Source: Tetradesmus obliquus
Lineage: Eukaryota > Chlorophyta > Chlorophyceae > Sphaeropleales > Scenedesmaceae
NCBI GenBank assembly: GCA_030272155.1
Contig: CP126191.1
Coordinates: 4,548,501-4,612,500, forward strand
Direction of reading: 5' to 3'
DNA length: 64,000 bases
Made by a program: the position numbers and the translations under genes. Of the stretch, positions 35,597-49,100 are shown piece by piece (within the stretch, counting starts at the first letter, position 1; every line of letters starts with the position of its first letter). Below the pieces are notes generated by a model. It made no database searches. It worked only from the letters and a program-made list of their open reading frames with translations, and had not been told where the DNA came from.

Positions 35597-36955
35597 TGGC
35601 AGCGGTCCAACACCTGGCAGCAGAGTGCTGCAGTCAGTGCATTGAGGAAGTTCAAGGTGGTGCTGGACATATATAACAGTGCTCGGCAGCAATTCGCGTA
35701 ATATTTGATGGCAAATGCTGCAAGCAAAGAATCAGGTTGCTGCATGATGGCAGTCATGCTGTGCCTTTGCTGTATAATGCCAGCAGGTGCAGCAAGGGTT
35801 GCCGGGCTTTTGAAGCTGTGTTGCCGCCAGATGCGGCAGGGTTATTTATGCTGTTCTGCTGATGCGAGGCATCAGCAGGTCGAGTGAGTATAATATGATA
35901 TAATTATGCGCTGCACCCGCCCTTGCCGTGAGGAAATGCACAAGACAATGTGCAGTAGCCAGCAGCGCTTGCCATTGCAGCTTGTTCTGCTCTTAGGTGC
36001 CCTGGTGCATGTGGCGAGTCACTGGTGGCAGGGTACAGCTGATTGTTTCCATTGACACCGAGTCGTGTTCAATGTGCTGCTACTACGGCCCTGTCCATTG
36101 CTGTGCCCTTTTGGTCAACAGATGGTGATGAGCTTGGGGTGTCAGCTGCTCTCTGGGTGTGTTCTGTCATGTGATATGTGCACCGCGTATTGCAGGTTGG
36201 TGCAACGTTAATGTGCAACAGCTGTAGCGGAGGTGGATTTGAATGTGGTTAGTGTCGTTGACTGGCACCACATCTAGTAGCATTTATCGGGGCTGAAGAC
36301 GCCATGTTCATTGTACTCATGCGTTTGCAAACTGCCGAATGCCTTATGGCGTGTCCCCAGAACAGGCTGGCCCCTTAACACTGCAGCACTAGTCACGGCA
36401 CGTCAAAGCTTTGAGACAGGCTGTGTGACAAGCCAATGAGTGAATGGCCGTGAGTTTCTTGGTAACTATACCTGCCACGCACAATCTCAGGTGCATGCCG
36501 CGCATCACCAGCTACAGCGACAGGTGGTTGGCTCTGACAGCAGTACACACCTCCACCAGTTCAGAACTATTCCAGGTGCAGACTCCCCACATATACATGA
36601 GTCAATCGTTTGTAGTGCATAAGCACCCTCGCAGCCCACGATTGCACTGCTGTTGTCTGCAGACGTCACTCTGCAACCTGGTCAGGATCCCTTTTCCCCT
36701 ATGGCGAACAGCTACAGCCTGCCAAAAGTGCGCTATGTAAGGTGTACAGCAGATTGCAGGAGTTCCTGCTCTTCACCACAACAGCCACTTGGCCCCTGTG
36801 TTGGAGCCCACAATTGCAAACACTGCCTGGCACCATCGGATGGTAACACATCTGATCCCGCAGTCACTCCTGTCAATGCAGCGTCCATGCGTTTCAGCAG
36901 CGCTGCTACATTGTCTTTGGTGCAGCCTCGACCTGTCTCAAAAAAACTGATGCCA
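35597..36955. other. Convergent intergenic region
   Basis: About 1.4 kb between the MPS1 stop (+) and the STOP-repeat gene stop (-). The first part (35640-36450) is AT-richer and probably 3' UTR. No open frame here resembles a protein family. Confidence 0.55.
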
Positions 36956-39490
36956 TCACAACAATGTCTGAATAACGGAACCAGTTACCGGGTAACTGGC
37001 TCCGGGTACCCCAGCAAATTCTTGAGCCTTGGCATAGTGCCAGCTCTGCAGAGCGCGGCGCCGCGCTTCCCTGAACACCACTGTGGAACCATGCCCCTTC
37101 ATGAGCCCTTTACGCGTAGTATGTGCCTGGCCCTGGTGCATCGTTGTTGTAGTCCTTGAGGCGCTGCAGACATGCAGCACAGCATATCATGCTGGTCAGG
37201 AACAATGTCACTTTTACTTCTGCTGAGAACATGCCATGCATGGTAACACTGTTCAAAAAGACAAGTTGCGTACAGCGCAAGTCTTGTGCTGGACAAGGGC
37301 AAGTACAGCACTAGCTGACATCGGCCCCAGCGGCATGCCAGGCGTTGACAATAGGTTGAGCATTGCACCAAATGCAAAGGCTGCTACAAAAGGCATCGTT
37401 ATTGCTGTGCCGACGAACTGCTGGTTTACCTTGGAAGTGCCAAAGCCCCATGTTGGGTTTGTGTGCTTTGTGGAGAGCTGCTGCGACCCGCTGCTGGTGT
37501 AGGGCTTGGCCGTGCCTGGGCCGGGGCTGCCGATGCCGTACGCCTGCTTCTCATGCTCCTTGGAGATGAAGGTCTGCATGTACAAGGTACAGGATGCCAC
37601 ACCACCAGCTATGGTTTTACCTGGCATACATGGTCAAAAGCCTCATGAGGTGCAAAGGTTGCAACACAACACACGCAGTTCTGGAAAATGTTAATGGATA
37701 TCTCCGACCTTGCTGTTGTGCCCAACAGCAGGCAACAGGTCGCGTGTCCCCCTAGAACACATGTCAGCAGCGCTTACCTTTTTGCTGGCATCCCTCGTGC
37801 TTTTGCCAAAGGAGTGCGCTGGCAGGGTCTTCTTGCTGCTGAGTGGCTGCTTGCCCACAGCCCTGTAGGTGTTGTACTGCCCAGCACCTGGCATGTCCTT
37901 TGAGCGCATCACCTGCAGGCACAGAAAGCAAGTAGCATGTAAGGTAACAAGCTGTTGACAAACCACTGCCACAACTCACCACCGTGACCTTTGGCAGAGG
38001 ATACATATGTGTGTTAGCTGCATGAGCGGAGGTGGTATGCATTTGCTTGCTGGTGCTGCACCACTGCTAACACCCCACGACCGCCCTGCATCGTGCTAGA
38101 TGAGGTATGCGATGCAGCCGGCATGTTGCTCTGCGGGTTCCAGCACGGGCCACTCACTGTGTAGTCTAGTGCGCGGAGGCTGGTGCCGATCTTGATGCCA
38201 GGAGCGGACTCCTTGGTGCTGGCCACCTGGCGGCCGAGCGCACCCGGCACATTGTACGAGCCAGGCGGTGCAGACTCCTTGCCATAGTATGTCTTCATCA
38301 GCTCCCCATCCAGGTACACCTGCAAGGGGGAGCATGTGGCACCAATGTTACGCAAAAGCTCGTGAACAGCAGCAGGGCATGTGGTGACATTGGTAAACCT
38401 CTGTTGTGCAGTGACTTTCAATTTTCCACTTTTCACTGTTGCAAGCATGTTGTCAAGCCCTCTAAATCGATGCTGTCTGACGGACACCGCATTTTGGCCT
38501 CATGGCAAGGTTGGTGAGCAACTTGCTCTGCCTACCTTTTCTTGGCCTGCGCGTGTAGCTGTGCCAAACACTGCGCGCGGGGAGGTAGAGCGCTTGCTCT
38601 CCTTCTGCTCACCCAAAGCAGGTGATGTCTTGTAGTGGCCTGCAGGGAACTTGTCAGCGGCAGGAACTTGTTCAGAACTGCACTTGGCAGCATCATGGGT
38701 GTGCTGTGTCATGCATACATGCTGTCAACATGCATTAGTGGACGTCCAAACTATATCAGCAACATACCTGGGCCTGGCACTCCGCTCTTTCCTGGCTTGG
38801 GCAGGCGCTGCGCTGTGCCGAACGTCATGGTGCCTGGGTATGCGGCTGTTGACTCTGGCTGCTGACCCATTGAGGACTGCAGTGGTGCACACAACAACAA
38901 GTTGGCACACAAAGGAAGGCTGAATGCTTGAACATTGCAGTGCATGCATCTCATCCTACATTGCCTGGCAGGATTGCTGCACATTAACACGTTCGGCTGC
39001 TGCTGAAGGACCTGCTGCTGGGAGGAGCGTAGGACCTATTGGAGGCTGTTGCTGGGAGCACTCACATAGACTTTGTACACAGGTCCCTGGCTGTTGTTGC
39101 CTGACATGGCCTTGGCATGCTCAGGGCTTAGGTACTGATGCAGGGATGCATCACGCACTGAAGAGCCAAATCCAATCGAGGGGTTGGACGGGGAGTTGCT
39201 GCAGCAGCAGGTATGCACAGCATGTGCAGTAGGCGGGAGAACAACATCAATTGCTTTCGAGTGCAACTTTCTAGCTACCATCTTCAACCATTCTTTATAC
39301 ATTGGAACAATGCCAGGCTGCTGTAGCTCAACAACAACCAGACAAGTCCTGCTGGTTGTCTGCATTGACATCATTCATTGCTGCAGCTGCAACCAGCAGC
39401 TCACCTCCTGACTTGGTGGCCAAAGCCACTGCGCAGCCCCTTTACACTTGGGTCTTCCCGTCGCTTTGAAAACTCCATACTCGACTGCAT
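36956..39490 (-). CDS. STOP/SHIPPO-repeat protein, probable cilium-associated
   Basis: Eight exons (39490-39405, 39198-39066, 38876-38768, 38639-38536, 38319-38158, 37912-37778, 37573-37430, 37045-36956) join in phase to 320 residues. The protein consists of repeated sperm-tail PG-rich (STOP, SHIPPO) units: VPGPGHYKTSPALG (made across an exon junction), APPGSYNVPGALG, MPGAGQYNTYRAVG, GSPGPGTAKPY and VPGASYPVTG. Each is followed by an FG(T/S/K) patch such as AVFGTATR, HSFGKSTR and WGFGTSK. Proteins of this type bind microtubules, many inside axonemal doublets of cilia and flagella. No membrane segment or enzyme domain is present. Ciliary location is inferred from the family. The start could also be the internal Met at 39478. 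The divergent neighbour is an ABCG transporter starting 626 bp away. Confidence 0.82.
36981..36999. repeat. 19-bp inverted repeat inside the last exon of the STOP-repeat gene
   Basis: CCAGTTACC and GGTAACTGG are perfect reverse complements around a single G. The element falls within codons of the final exon. Confidence 0.8.
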
Positions 39491-40116
39491 GTTGCCTGCG
39501 CAAGAGCGGGGAAGGTTCCCGCCCTTACTTGCTGCTTGGCTACACCCCAGACAAGGCGTCTGCTGCTCACGCCAAAAAAGTAGAATGCTTCAACGAAAAT
39601 TGAAGAAGAATACTTTGCAGTTGCGGATTGTCAAGAAGCTGCCTTCTTCAGTCACTGCTGTCAACAGAGTGCTTCTGTGGTTACTTGGTGCAACTTGCTG
39701 TGGAACCAACAGAGACCAACAGAACTTGAATGCGAATTATGTCCTTGCAACAATGTATTGCGCTCAGCGCCGCTGGGCATAGCACAGACAGGTGTAGCAG
39801 AGTTAGAGAACCCTACTGATGAATAACAAGCGACAAATCGCACAGTAAGAGTTTTCTTATTGCTGTTCAAAGTCTTGTACTTTTCGTTTATGTGCCTGCG
39901 CTACAGCAGCCCATGGCCACTGTTCTGGTGTCAACTCTGCGTCGTTCCCGAGGCAAAGTTGATTACGCGCTACATGACACAGGCCACATACCCTCCACTA
40001 CTACAGCTTGTGACCACACACGTTAAGCTCACTGTGCTGACAGCCACTCTATCAGGCACGGTTGATCGTGTACAGGAGCGGGCAACGTTGTACATCCCGC
40101 TCTACACTATTCAGTC
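39491..40116. promoter_or_regulatory. AT-rich divergent 5' region between the STOP-repeat and ABCG genes
   Basis: This 626-bp stretch separates opposite start codons. It is AT-richer than the flanks, and its short open frames have no family resemblance. Promoters of both genes are expected. A 13-bp-scale A/T-rich block around 39585-39630 is the most AT-rich part. Confidence 0.45.
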
Positions 40117-43100
40117 ATGGAGGCCAGCGGGGCGCCCCGTTGGGTTGGAGCGCCAATCGCCCATACAGACTTAGCTCACGACGTTGGGGTGGGTTGCGTG
40201 GTCTGTTGCCCTGCAGCGTTGTGCTGCTGCTGCTCAGGATTGGCTGCTGCAGATGATGGCCTGGCTGCCTCATGTTGCCCTGTTCTACAGTAACCCTTAT
40301 CGTGTGTGGTATGCAGGCCTCAGAGCATGCCGCTAGGCAACAGCAGGACGATTTGGAGCTCATACAGGCAGCCTTGGAAGAAAGCGAGCTTGAGGAGCAG
40401 CAGCAGCGGGTGAAGTCAGTGAGGCGCAGAGGGTCCTTGGAGGTACGTGTGGAGGTGCTCAGGGCTGGCTGCTGCTTTTCTCTAGTTACACGTTGAGTGA
40501 TTCTCTCTCGTAAATGTCATGGCCCTGCCATTCCTGCTGATCATGCTCTGATCCCATTCTACAAATGTACATTGGGTGCACAGGTGGAGCTCAATGGCCA
40601 GGGCCTGTCTTCCATGGTGCCAATAGGCAAGGCGAATCATGTACGGGCTGGAGAGCAGACAGACAGCGTGGTGCTCAACGTCCAGCGCATGCACAGGCAA
40701 GTCTTATAGCCAAACCTTGCCAGAAAAGTGGATGCTCTTTGCAGAACCCTTTGCAAGTGTACACAGGTCACTGACAGAGTGCACACAGTTCACTGACAGG
40801 CTGTTGCACATCCACTAGTGGGAGAGCATGAATAATGGCTCAAAGCTGTTTGATTGCATGTATGGCATCCTCCACCACCTTCGACGTGTTGCTGTGCTTT
40901 TCCTGCAACCACCTGCTACCCTGCAGGCGTGACGTCGACCCTGCGCTGCGCCGCGTGCTGCTGGATGAGGCGCTGGAGACAGAGGAGCAGGACAACACAG
41001 AGCTGCTTACCAAGTACCGCCAGCGCCTGGACAGGTAGGAAACCACAGGGGCCAACTATGTGCCCATTGGCATGTGTCCCCAAGCATGGTGCTGCACTAA
41101 TGATGTGTTACTGCATGTGCTGAATGCCTCACGCATAAGCTGCACGGATTTGCACGCTTACATCCTGGCATACATCCCTGGTCCAACATCCGTCTGGGCG
41201 CGCCCTTCTGCCGCCTGCTGCTGCTGTTGCGCAGGGCTGGCGTGCAGCTGTCGCAGGTGGAGGTCAAGTTCACCGACCTGAACATCAGCGCTGACGTGCT
41301 CGTGGGCAGCAGGGCGATGCCCACGGTGCTGAACGCCTTTGTGAACATGCCGCTGGAGCTGCTCACCGCCGCCAAGGTGCTGCACAGCGAGCGCCACCAC
41401 CACACCATCCTCAAGGGCATCAGCGGCGTGCTGAAGCCTGGGCGGCTCACGCTGCTGCTGGGGCCACCTGGCAGGTGCGCAGCGGCATGATGCTTTGCCT
41501 GCTTGCAGGAAGGGGCTGGCTTGGTCACCAGGTATTGTGGGCAATCTTGCAGAGCAGTCTTGCAGGAAAGGGGTGTTTGGACAGTTGGGTTCCAGCTGAG
41601 CAGCTCAGGCTGCAGCATGTGCAGTTGTAGTCATCTCAGAACCCATGGCGGCATCCAGATGTGCAAGCAAACACTGTCAAATGCTGATAGCAGTGCTGTA
41701 TCGTGCAGTATACTGGTGAGCTCTCACTCATGACTGTCCCTGCTGCATGCTGCAATTGTCCTGCCTTCTTGCAGTGGCAAGTCAATGCTGCTGAAAGCCC
41801 TGGCTGGCAAGCTGAGGGGTAGCGAGGGGGAAGACCTGCAGGTGAGCTGCCCAGCACAGCTAGTGTTACACGTAGATATAGCTATGCACGTTACAAAAAC
41901 ACAGTAGCTCTGCAAGGCCCAGTCGTAATCACTTCTAAAACAACGTGGCTTGCAGCTTACACACTTACATAGTCTCACCGCTCCTGCTAGCTGGTGGTTG
42001 TGCCACAGCTGCTAACCGCAAACGCTGCTGCCTTTCCTGCAAACACTTACTGTGCACACCAGATGAGCGGCAGCATCACCTACAACGGGGAGGGCTTTGA
42101 CAGCTTCCAGGTGGCACGCACGGTTGCATACGTGAGCCAAAATGACGTGCATCAGCCCCAGCTGACAGTGCGGGAGACGATGGACTTTGCTGCGCGCTGC
42201 CTGGGCACAGGACACAAGCAGAGTGAGCAACAACATTGCAGCAGCATGCTGTGTTTCCTTAGTCAGTGCTATGCTTTTTAACTGTCTGTTTTCGTCCGTA
42301 CTGAGCTCACATCGCCAAGAAAGGGGGGGCAATTGGTGGCACTGTACAAGTTGTTGTTGTCTCAATATCAGTTGCCGGCTGTCCTGCTGCCTTGCCGTTG
42401 TCCTGCAGTGTACGTCGACCAGATGCGTGCGCGTGAGAAGGAGCTGGGCATTGCACCAGACCCTGAGGTTGACGCCCTGCTCAAGGCCGAGGCCGTCGAG
42501 GGCAAGCACAGCAGCATCGTCACCGACCTCATGCTGCGTGTACTGGGCCTGGAGGTACGCTACAAGCACGCAATCATGCTGCAAGCCTGCAACATGCTGC
42601 AAGGCTTTTGTTTTTCCCAGCTCGCTACATGCTACACAGATGGCAGGCGCTGGCTTGAGCTTGATTTATATTTTTGTCGCATGACCTGAGTCACCATTGA
42701 TCTCCTTTTCTGGTCTCAGACCTTGTGTTCAACCTGTTGCGGCTCATACCGTCCAAGATGGTGCCAGGACCCATATGTAACTATCCTCTCTCATTGATGC
42801 TCCCCTTCCTGCAGGTGTGCGCAGACACTGTGGTGGGTGGTGGGCTGCTCCGTGGCATCTCTGGGGGGCAGCGCAAGCGCGTCACAACAGGCGAGCTGAT
42901 GGTGGGCCCCGCCAAGACGCTGCTGATGGACGAGATCAGCACGGGCCTGGACAGCAGCACCACCTACCTCATCGTGCGCTGCATACGCAACTACGTGCAC
43001 CTGCTGGAGGTGAGGGGCAGGGCAGTGACCGCACAGCTCCAATGTGTGCCGCTGGAGGTGAGCGGCAGGGCAGTGACCGCACAGCTCCAATGTGTGCCGC

Positions 43101-46100
43101 TGGAGGTGAGCGGCATGGCAGTGACCGCACAGCTCCAATGTGTGCCGCTGCTTGCATTGCTTATTTTGGCCTGCTCCAAGCTACTTTGCTGTGCTGCTGT
43201 AACAGTTTGCTGCTGCTGCTGCTGTTGCTGCTGCTGTTGCTGCAGGGCACTGTGCTGATGAGCCTGCTGCAGCCGCCTCCGGAGGTGTTTGAGCTGTTTG
43301 ATGACGTGATGCTGCTGTCGGAGGGCCAGGTGGTCTACCACGGGCCCAGGGAGGATATGTGAGTGCCGCCTTGAAGAAGAAGTGGCACATCACTGGTGTT
43401 ACTTTGCCAACTACTGCTAGAATGCCTTCCACAATCTCAGGCAGATGTATTTATATGCTGGCCTGCTTTGAAGAGCCTCCTGGCGCGTTGATTGGGAAAT
43501 ACTGCTGACATATATGCCGTGTCCACCTTTCCTGCAGTGTGGGCTTCTTTGCTGGCCTGGGCTTTGCCATTTCCGAGCGCAAGGGAGTTGCGGATTTCCT
43601 GCAAGAGGTGACCAGCCGCAAGGACCAGCCGCAGTACTGGGCAGGGCCTGCCGAGCAGTATGCCTTCATGCCTGTGGAGGCGTTTCATGCCGCCTACCAG
43701 GCCAGCCCCCAGGGGAAGGCCATGCTGGCTGCAACAAGCGCGCCACCGCCTGTGCCCCCACCAGGCCTGGACCCGCTTGTGCGCGAAAAGTAGGTGTCCT
43801 GCTGGCTGCTGAGCTCAAAAGGGCAATAGCAGTTGCACCTTCAGCGGTGCTGCTAGTTGTTGGTCAGTGCATGGCTCGCTGCAACAGACACAACTGCTAA
43901 CTCAGCAGAAAATATATTAGTATCCAACCCGCGGTGTGTTGCTGTCTGCCTGCCTGCCTGCTGTGCTGCAGGTATGCGCTGGATGGCATGGGCTCCTTCA
44001 AGGCGCTCATGCGGCGCGACTGGATCCTGATGCAACGCAACTACTTCCTGTACGCGTTCAAGACGGCACAGGTGCTGTTTCTGGGCGTGCTGACAGGCAC
44101 GCTCTTCCTCAAGGGCCAGGTGGACACCACCACAGTGGCCAACGCCACGCTGCTGCTGGGCCTGCTGTTCTTTAGCATCGTGCAGCTCATGTTCAGCAGC
44201 TTCGCGGAGATGCCGCTGCTGCTGATGAGCCTGCCGGTGTTCTTCCGCCAGCGCTCGCTGGCCATGTTCCCGGCCTGGGCCTACTGCCTGCCCACCACCA
44301 TCCTGCGCATCCCGCTGTCGCTGGTGGAGAGCCTGGTGTGGTCCTGCATCGTGTACTGGCTCACAGGACTGGCCCCAGATGCCGGCAGGTGCGGCGGGAT
44401 CGTCACCAGCGCTGCTCACAAACGTCTTTTGTCCTTGTTTGTGGTCACAGCTAGATGAGTGCAGCACCCCCTGTGCAACATGTCAGCTTGCATGTGTGCC
44501 AGGTGGTTGCACACTACTGCTTTGCTTTGTTGCCGCCCTTTTATATGTTGCTTTAACTCTATGCACGTGTTGCTGTCTGCTGGCAGGTTCTTTGTCTACC
44601 TGGGGTACCTGCTGCTGCTGCACCAGATGGGTATTGCCCTCTTCAGGTGAGCATGGCATGGGTGCACCCCACAGAATGGTCAACCCTGCAGCTGCTGTAC
44701 TAGTTTTGCTGGCTTTGCACTGCTACTAGGAGGTACTCACATGCACAATATGTGGTAGCGCTGGTCTACACTGGGTTTAGCAGCCAGGTTTCTGCATCCC
44801 GTTGCTGGTTACTTCACTTCACCAGTGCATCTGCGCCGTCCTCTGCCTGCTGCGCAGGATGATGGCTGCCCTGGGCAGGGACATCACGCGCACCAATGTG
44901 TTTGGCAGCCTGGCCATGGTGCTGCTCATCCTGCTGGGAGGCTTTGCGCTGAAGCGGCCCGATGTGGTGAGCTGCAACAGCAGCGCTGCTGGCACTAGCA
45001 GCAAGCCAAGCAAGCACGCTGCTGTTCAACACCTGCAGGTTGCACGACAGTGCTACTTTTGTCCTGCCATCTGCTGAACACTCTGTTCAATGCAGTCTTG
45101 GCTGATTGCATCACAGTTTGCATAGCTGTGAAGAGCATGTGCCTTTTTGAGTACTCTCCAACCTGCTGCCATGCTGTTCTGCTGCCTGCAGCACCCCTGG
45201 TGGATCTGGATGTTCTGGTCCAGCCCTATCACAGTGAGCGACTGCTGTGTGGCTTGTCCTAGCACGGCAGGGTCTGCTCTTGATCACTATCCTGGTTTCT
45301 CTGTTCTTGAGAGGCAAAGGGTGCATGCTTCAACTGCTTGTTACTATTGAGCTCGCTGCTGTCATGCATATGTTGGCAGCTTGCATCCTGTCATCTGCCT
45401 TTGCTGGCCTGCAAAAGCCGCTCCTACCAGCTATAATGCTTAGCGCTCATTCACGTCACTTGCTGCCGCAGTACGCCATCAACGCCCTGGCCCTCAACGA
45501 GATGTCCGCGCCGCGCTGGTCCATGCCACTCACGTTTGATGGCGTCACGCGGCCCATGGGCGAGTGGGTGCTGCTCAACAGCGGCCTCTTCACGGAGTCC
45601 TACTGGCGCTGGATGCCTGCACTGGTGCTGGTGGGCTACTGGGTGCTGTTCACTGCCATCACCTTCCTGGTCCTGCAGTACGCGCCACGTGAGTGATGCT
45701 GCTGGCTGAAGTGAAGCTGGCAGGCACTGCCTTGCTGTTGTCAGGATATCACCACTTTGACAACCTGTAGTAACTGTATGCCTGCAGGACTGCAACACTG
45801 TAAGCAAACAGAACATGGCCAGCACCTACAGCATTTACATGTTGGTTGATGGTGCGCTCTTGTGTGATACGTGTTGTTGCGCTTCTGCTATGCAGCCCCC
45901 AAGCAGGCCACGCCGCTGCTCTCTGCCGAGTACCTGGCTGAGCGTGAGCTCAACAGGACAGGCACTGCGCCGGAGGCCCTGCTCGCCAAGTCTGCGTCGA
46001 CAGACAAGCTCTCACGCACACCCAGCAGCAGTAGCAAGAAGAGCACCTCCGCCAAGCCCAGGCCAACCATCACTGCCACGCCAGCATCCCCTGCGAAACC

Positions 46101-49100
46101 TGCACAGGCAGTCGCCGGCACCAGCAGTGACAGCCTGTCTGACTCAGAGCTGTCAACAAACAGCGGCAAGGACCTGGAGTCGCTGGCGGTGCTGCAGCCT
46201 GATGCCAAGGCTGTTGCTGCTGGTGCCAAGGGCCTGGCGCTGCCTTTCAAGCCCATGAGCGTTGCTTTCAAGGACATCTGCTACTATGTGGACGCCCCAG
46301 GGGTGAGATGGGGCTCCTGACTTCCCCTTGCGCCTCTTTCAATGCTGCTGTTGCTCTAGCAAATGCTGCAGCTGCAAAGCGTGTGTTTAAGCGGAGCATG
46401 CTGACGCCTGTGGGCTGGCTTACTGCATGCCTAGCTCATAAGTTTACGACAAATCTTGTGCGTGCCATTGCGTTATGCGTGCTGTGTGCTGGTCAGTATG
46501 CTGTCAGATGAGCTGACACTTGTAGTTGCTTCTTGCAGGCTCCCAAGACCAAGGGCGACAAGTCAAAGGGCGGGCCAGTGCCCCAGCTGCAGCTGCTGCA
46601 CAACATTACTGGCTCATTCAGGCCTGGCGTGCTGACTGCCCTTATGGGAGTGTCAGGTGCGGGGCAGCCACACCACTTGCCGGCACTTGACAAGCGGGGA
46701 AGTCATATGTTGATGCAAGGGCGTGATCTGCTGTGGTCGCTGCTTGTCCTGTTTGTGCTGCACGCACCACGGTTACAATGTCAGTGATGCATGCAACTCA
46801 GAATTTGCATGTATGTTCTGGTATGCATGTGGCTCTATTCTACAATCCAAGTGAACCCTCCACCCATGCTGTCTGTCTGCCTGCCTGCAGGTGCCGGAAA
46901 GACCACGCTGATGGACGTGCTGGCTGGGCGCAAGACCACGGGCCGCGTGGAGGGCCAGGTCTGGGTGGACGGCCACCCCAAGCAGCAGCACACCTTTGCG
47001 CGCGTGTGCGGCTATGTGGAGCAGACAGACATCCACACCGCCAGGGTGAGGGTGCAATTGGGGCTGCCTGCGCTGGTTCTAGCAGCATGCTGGTGGCCTT
47101 GCACAAGCAGCATGTTGCTGTGCTATTTGAGTCCATCAGCAGCTTCTCAGCACCAGGCAGGCAGATGTCCTGCCTATGCTGTGAGTACCTCGGTTAAACA
47201 CGCTGCTTCCTTCCACTCATTATAATACGTTGTCAACTGCTGGTGCATGTCGCTGCTGGCTGCAGACGACCGTACGTGAGGCGCTGGTGGTGTCTGCCAC
47301 GCTGCGGCTGTGGGAGACGCGTGACAAGGCGCTGATTGAGTCGTTTGTGGACGAGGTGCTGCAGCTGGTGGACGAGGTGCTGCAGCTGGTGGAGCTGGAC
47401 TCCACACGCAATGCGCTGGTGAGGGCTGTGCCAGGCTTGCACAGGCATTCGGGGTGCCATGGCTTGGTCAGGGGACACAGCACAGGATTTGAGTAAAGTG
47501 CATGGTACTGCATGCAGCACATCTGTGGTGTGCCTCACCGCACCACACACGGTATGGCTTACGCGCAGCTGCAAGTGCATGGCAGCCGCCTGCCCCAGTG
47601 CCTCAGATGCGTCTGCTGCTGCTCACCCTGCTCTCAGGTGGGCGATGCGGGCGAGTGGGGCCTGTCCATTGAGCAGCGCAAGCGCCTCACTATTGCCGTG
47701 GAGCTGGTGGCCAACCCCAGCGTGGTGTTCATGGACGAGCCCACCAGCGGCCTGGACGCGCGCGCCGCTGCCATCGTGATGCGCGCCGTGCGCAACACCG
47801 TCAATACCGGACGCACCGTGGTGTGCACCATCCACCAGCCCTCCATCGACATTATCGACGTGAGTGCTGCATCACTACCAAGCATAGGTTCACTGGGCTT
47901 GGATTAACGTACAGCTGCTGCTCATCGGTAACTGCATCACAGTACAGCATCAGCCATGCCCCAGGGGCCTTAACTGTTATCATAGGCAGCCTCCCACACA
48001 CCCCACTTGCTCCCTGATGCAGTGCAACCACATTGCGCCACTTAACACTCACTGCATGCTTTCACCTCTCCCCTGCACTCTCAGGCCTTTGATGAGCTGC
48101 TGCTGCTGGCGCGTGGCGGCCGCACCATCTACCACGGCGCGCTGGGGCGCAACAGCCAGCAGCTGATTGACTACTTCACCGCCACGCCAGGCGTGGTGCC
48201 GCCCCGCACCGGGCTCAACCCTGCCACCTGGATGCTGGACATCAGCGCGGTGGGCTCGCAGGCGGCGCTGGGCGTGGACTTTGCTGACGTATACGGCGCC
48301 AGCGAGCTGTGCAAGTGAGTGCCAGGCGGCATCAAACCAGCCAGGTGCCTGCGAGGGGCGGCATGCATGACAAATTTACCTCGAACCTTGCATTGTTGCC
48401 AGTGAGCACAGGGCGCTGTCCGCTGGAGAATGTACGCTTGTTCCCATTAGTGTTTTTCATATCCTGTGCAAAACGTGTGCTGCAAATACTGCTGCAATTG
48501 CTGCACCATGCTCGCAGGGGCAATACAGTGCTGGTGGAGCAGCTGGCGCAGCCGCAGCCAGGCAGCAGCCCGCTGCACTTCGATCGGCCCTATGCAGCGT
48601 CAACCTGGCAGCAGTTTGACGTGCTCATGCGCCGCTGGCTGCAGTCATACTGGCGCCACCCCCTGTACAACGCCACGCGCTTTGCGTACTGTGTGCTGCT
48701 GGGCGTGATCCTGGGCACGGTGTACCTGTGGAAGGGCGGCAAGAGGTGAGGGGCCTGCTGCCTTGCAGGCTGCATCAGTGCAGCCAACCATGCACAACAC
48801 TGTGGACTGCTGGCAGCTTTTGGCGCAGCTGCTGATGCACATGTTTGCTAGTTGACTGCTTAGCTGCTTCGCGTTCAACTGCTCCAGTCAGCAGAGTACT
48901 TATCCATCTTGATTGTGTCATTTCTTGTATCTTCGATATTTTCCCTTACAAATCACTGCCGTGGTGGTGTGTTTGTGCGCAGGGATTCGCTGAACGACGT
49001 CACCAACATCATGGGTGCGCTCTTCATCTGCATCACCTTCCTGGGCACCTCCAACGCCAGCGGCGTGCAGCCCATCGTGGCGGCGGAGCGCCCGGTGTTC

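Noticed and set aside
36440..37159. Plus-strand frames of 98-168 codons opposite the end of the STOP-repeat gene
   Set aside because: They overlap the minus-strand last exon and show no domain or splice support.
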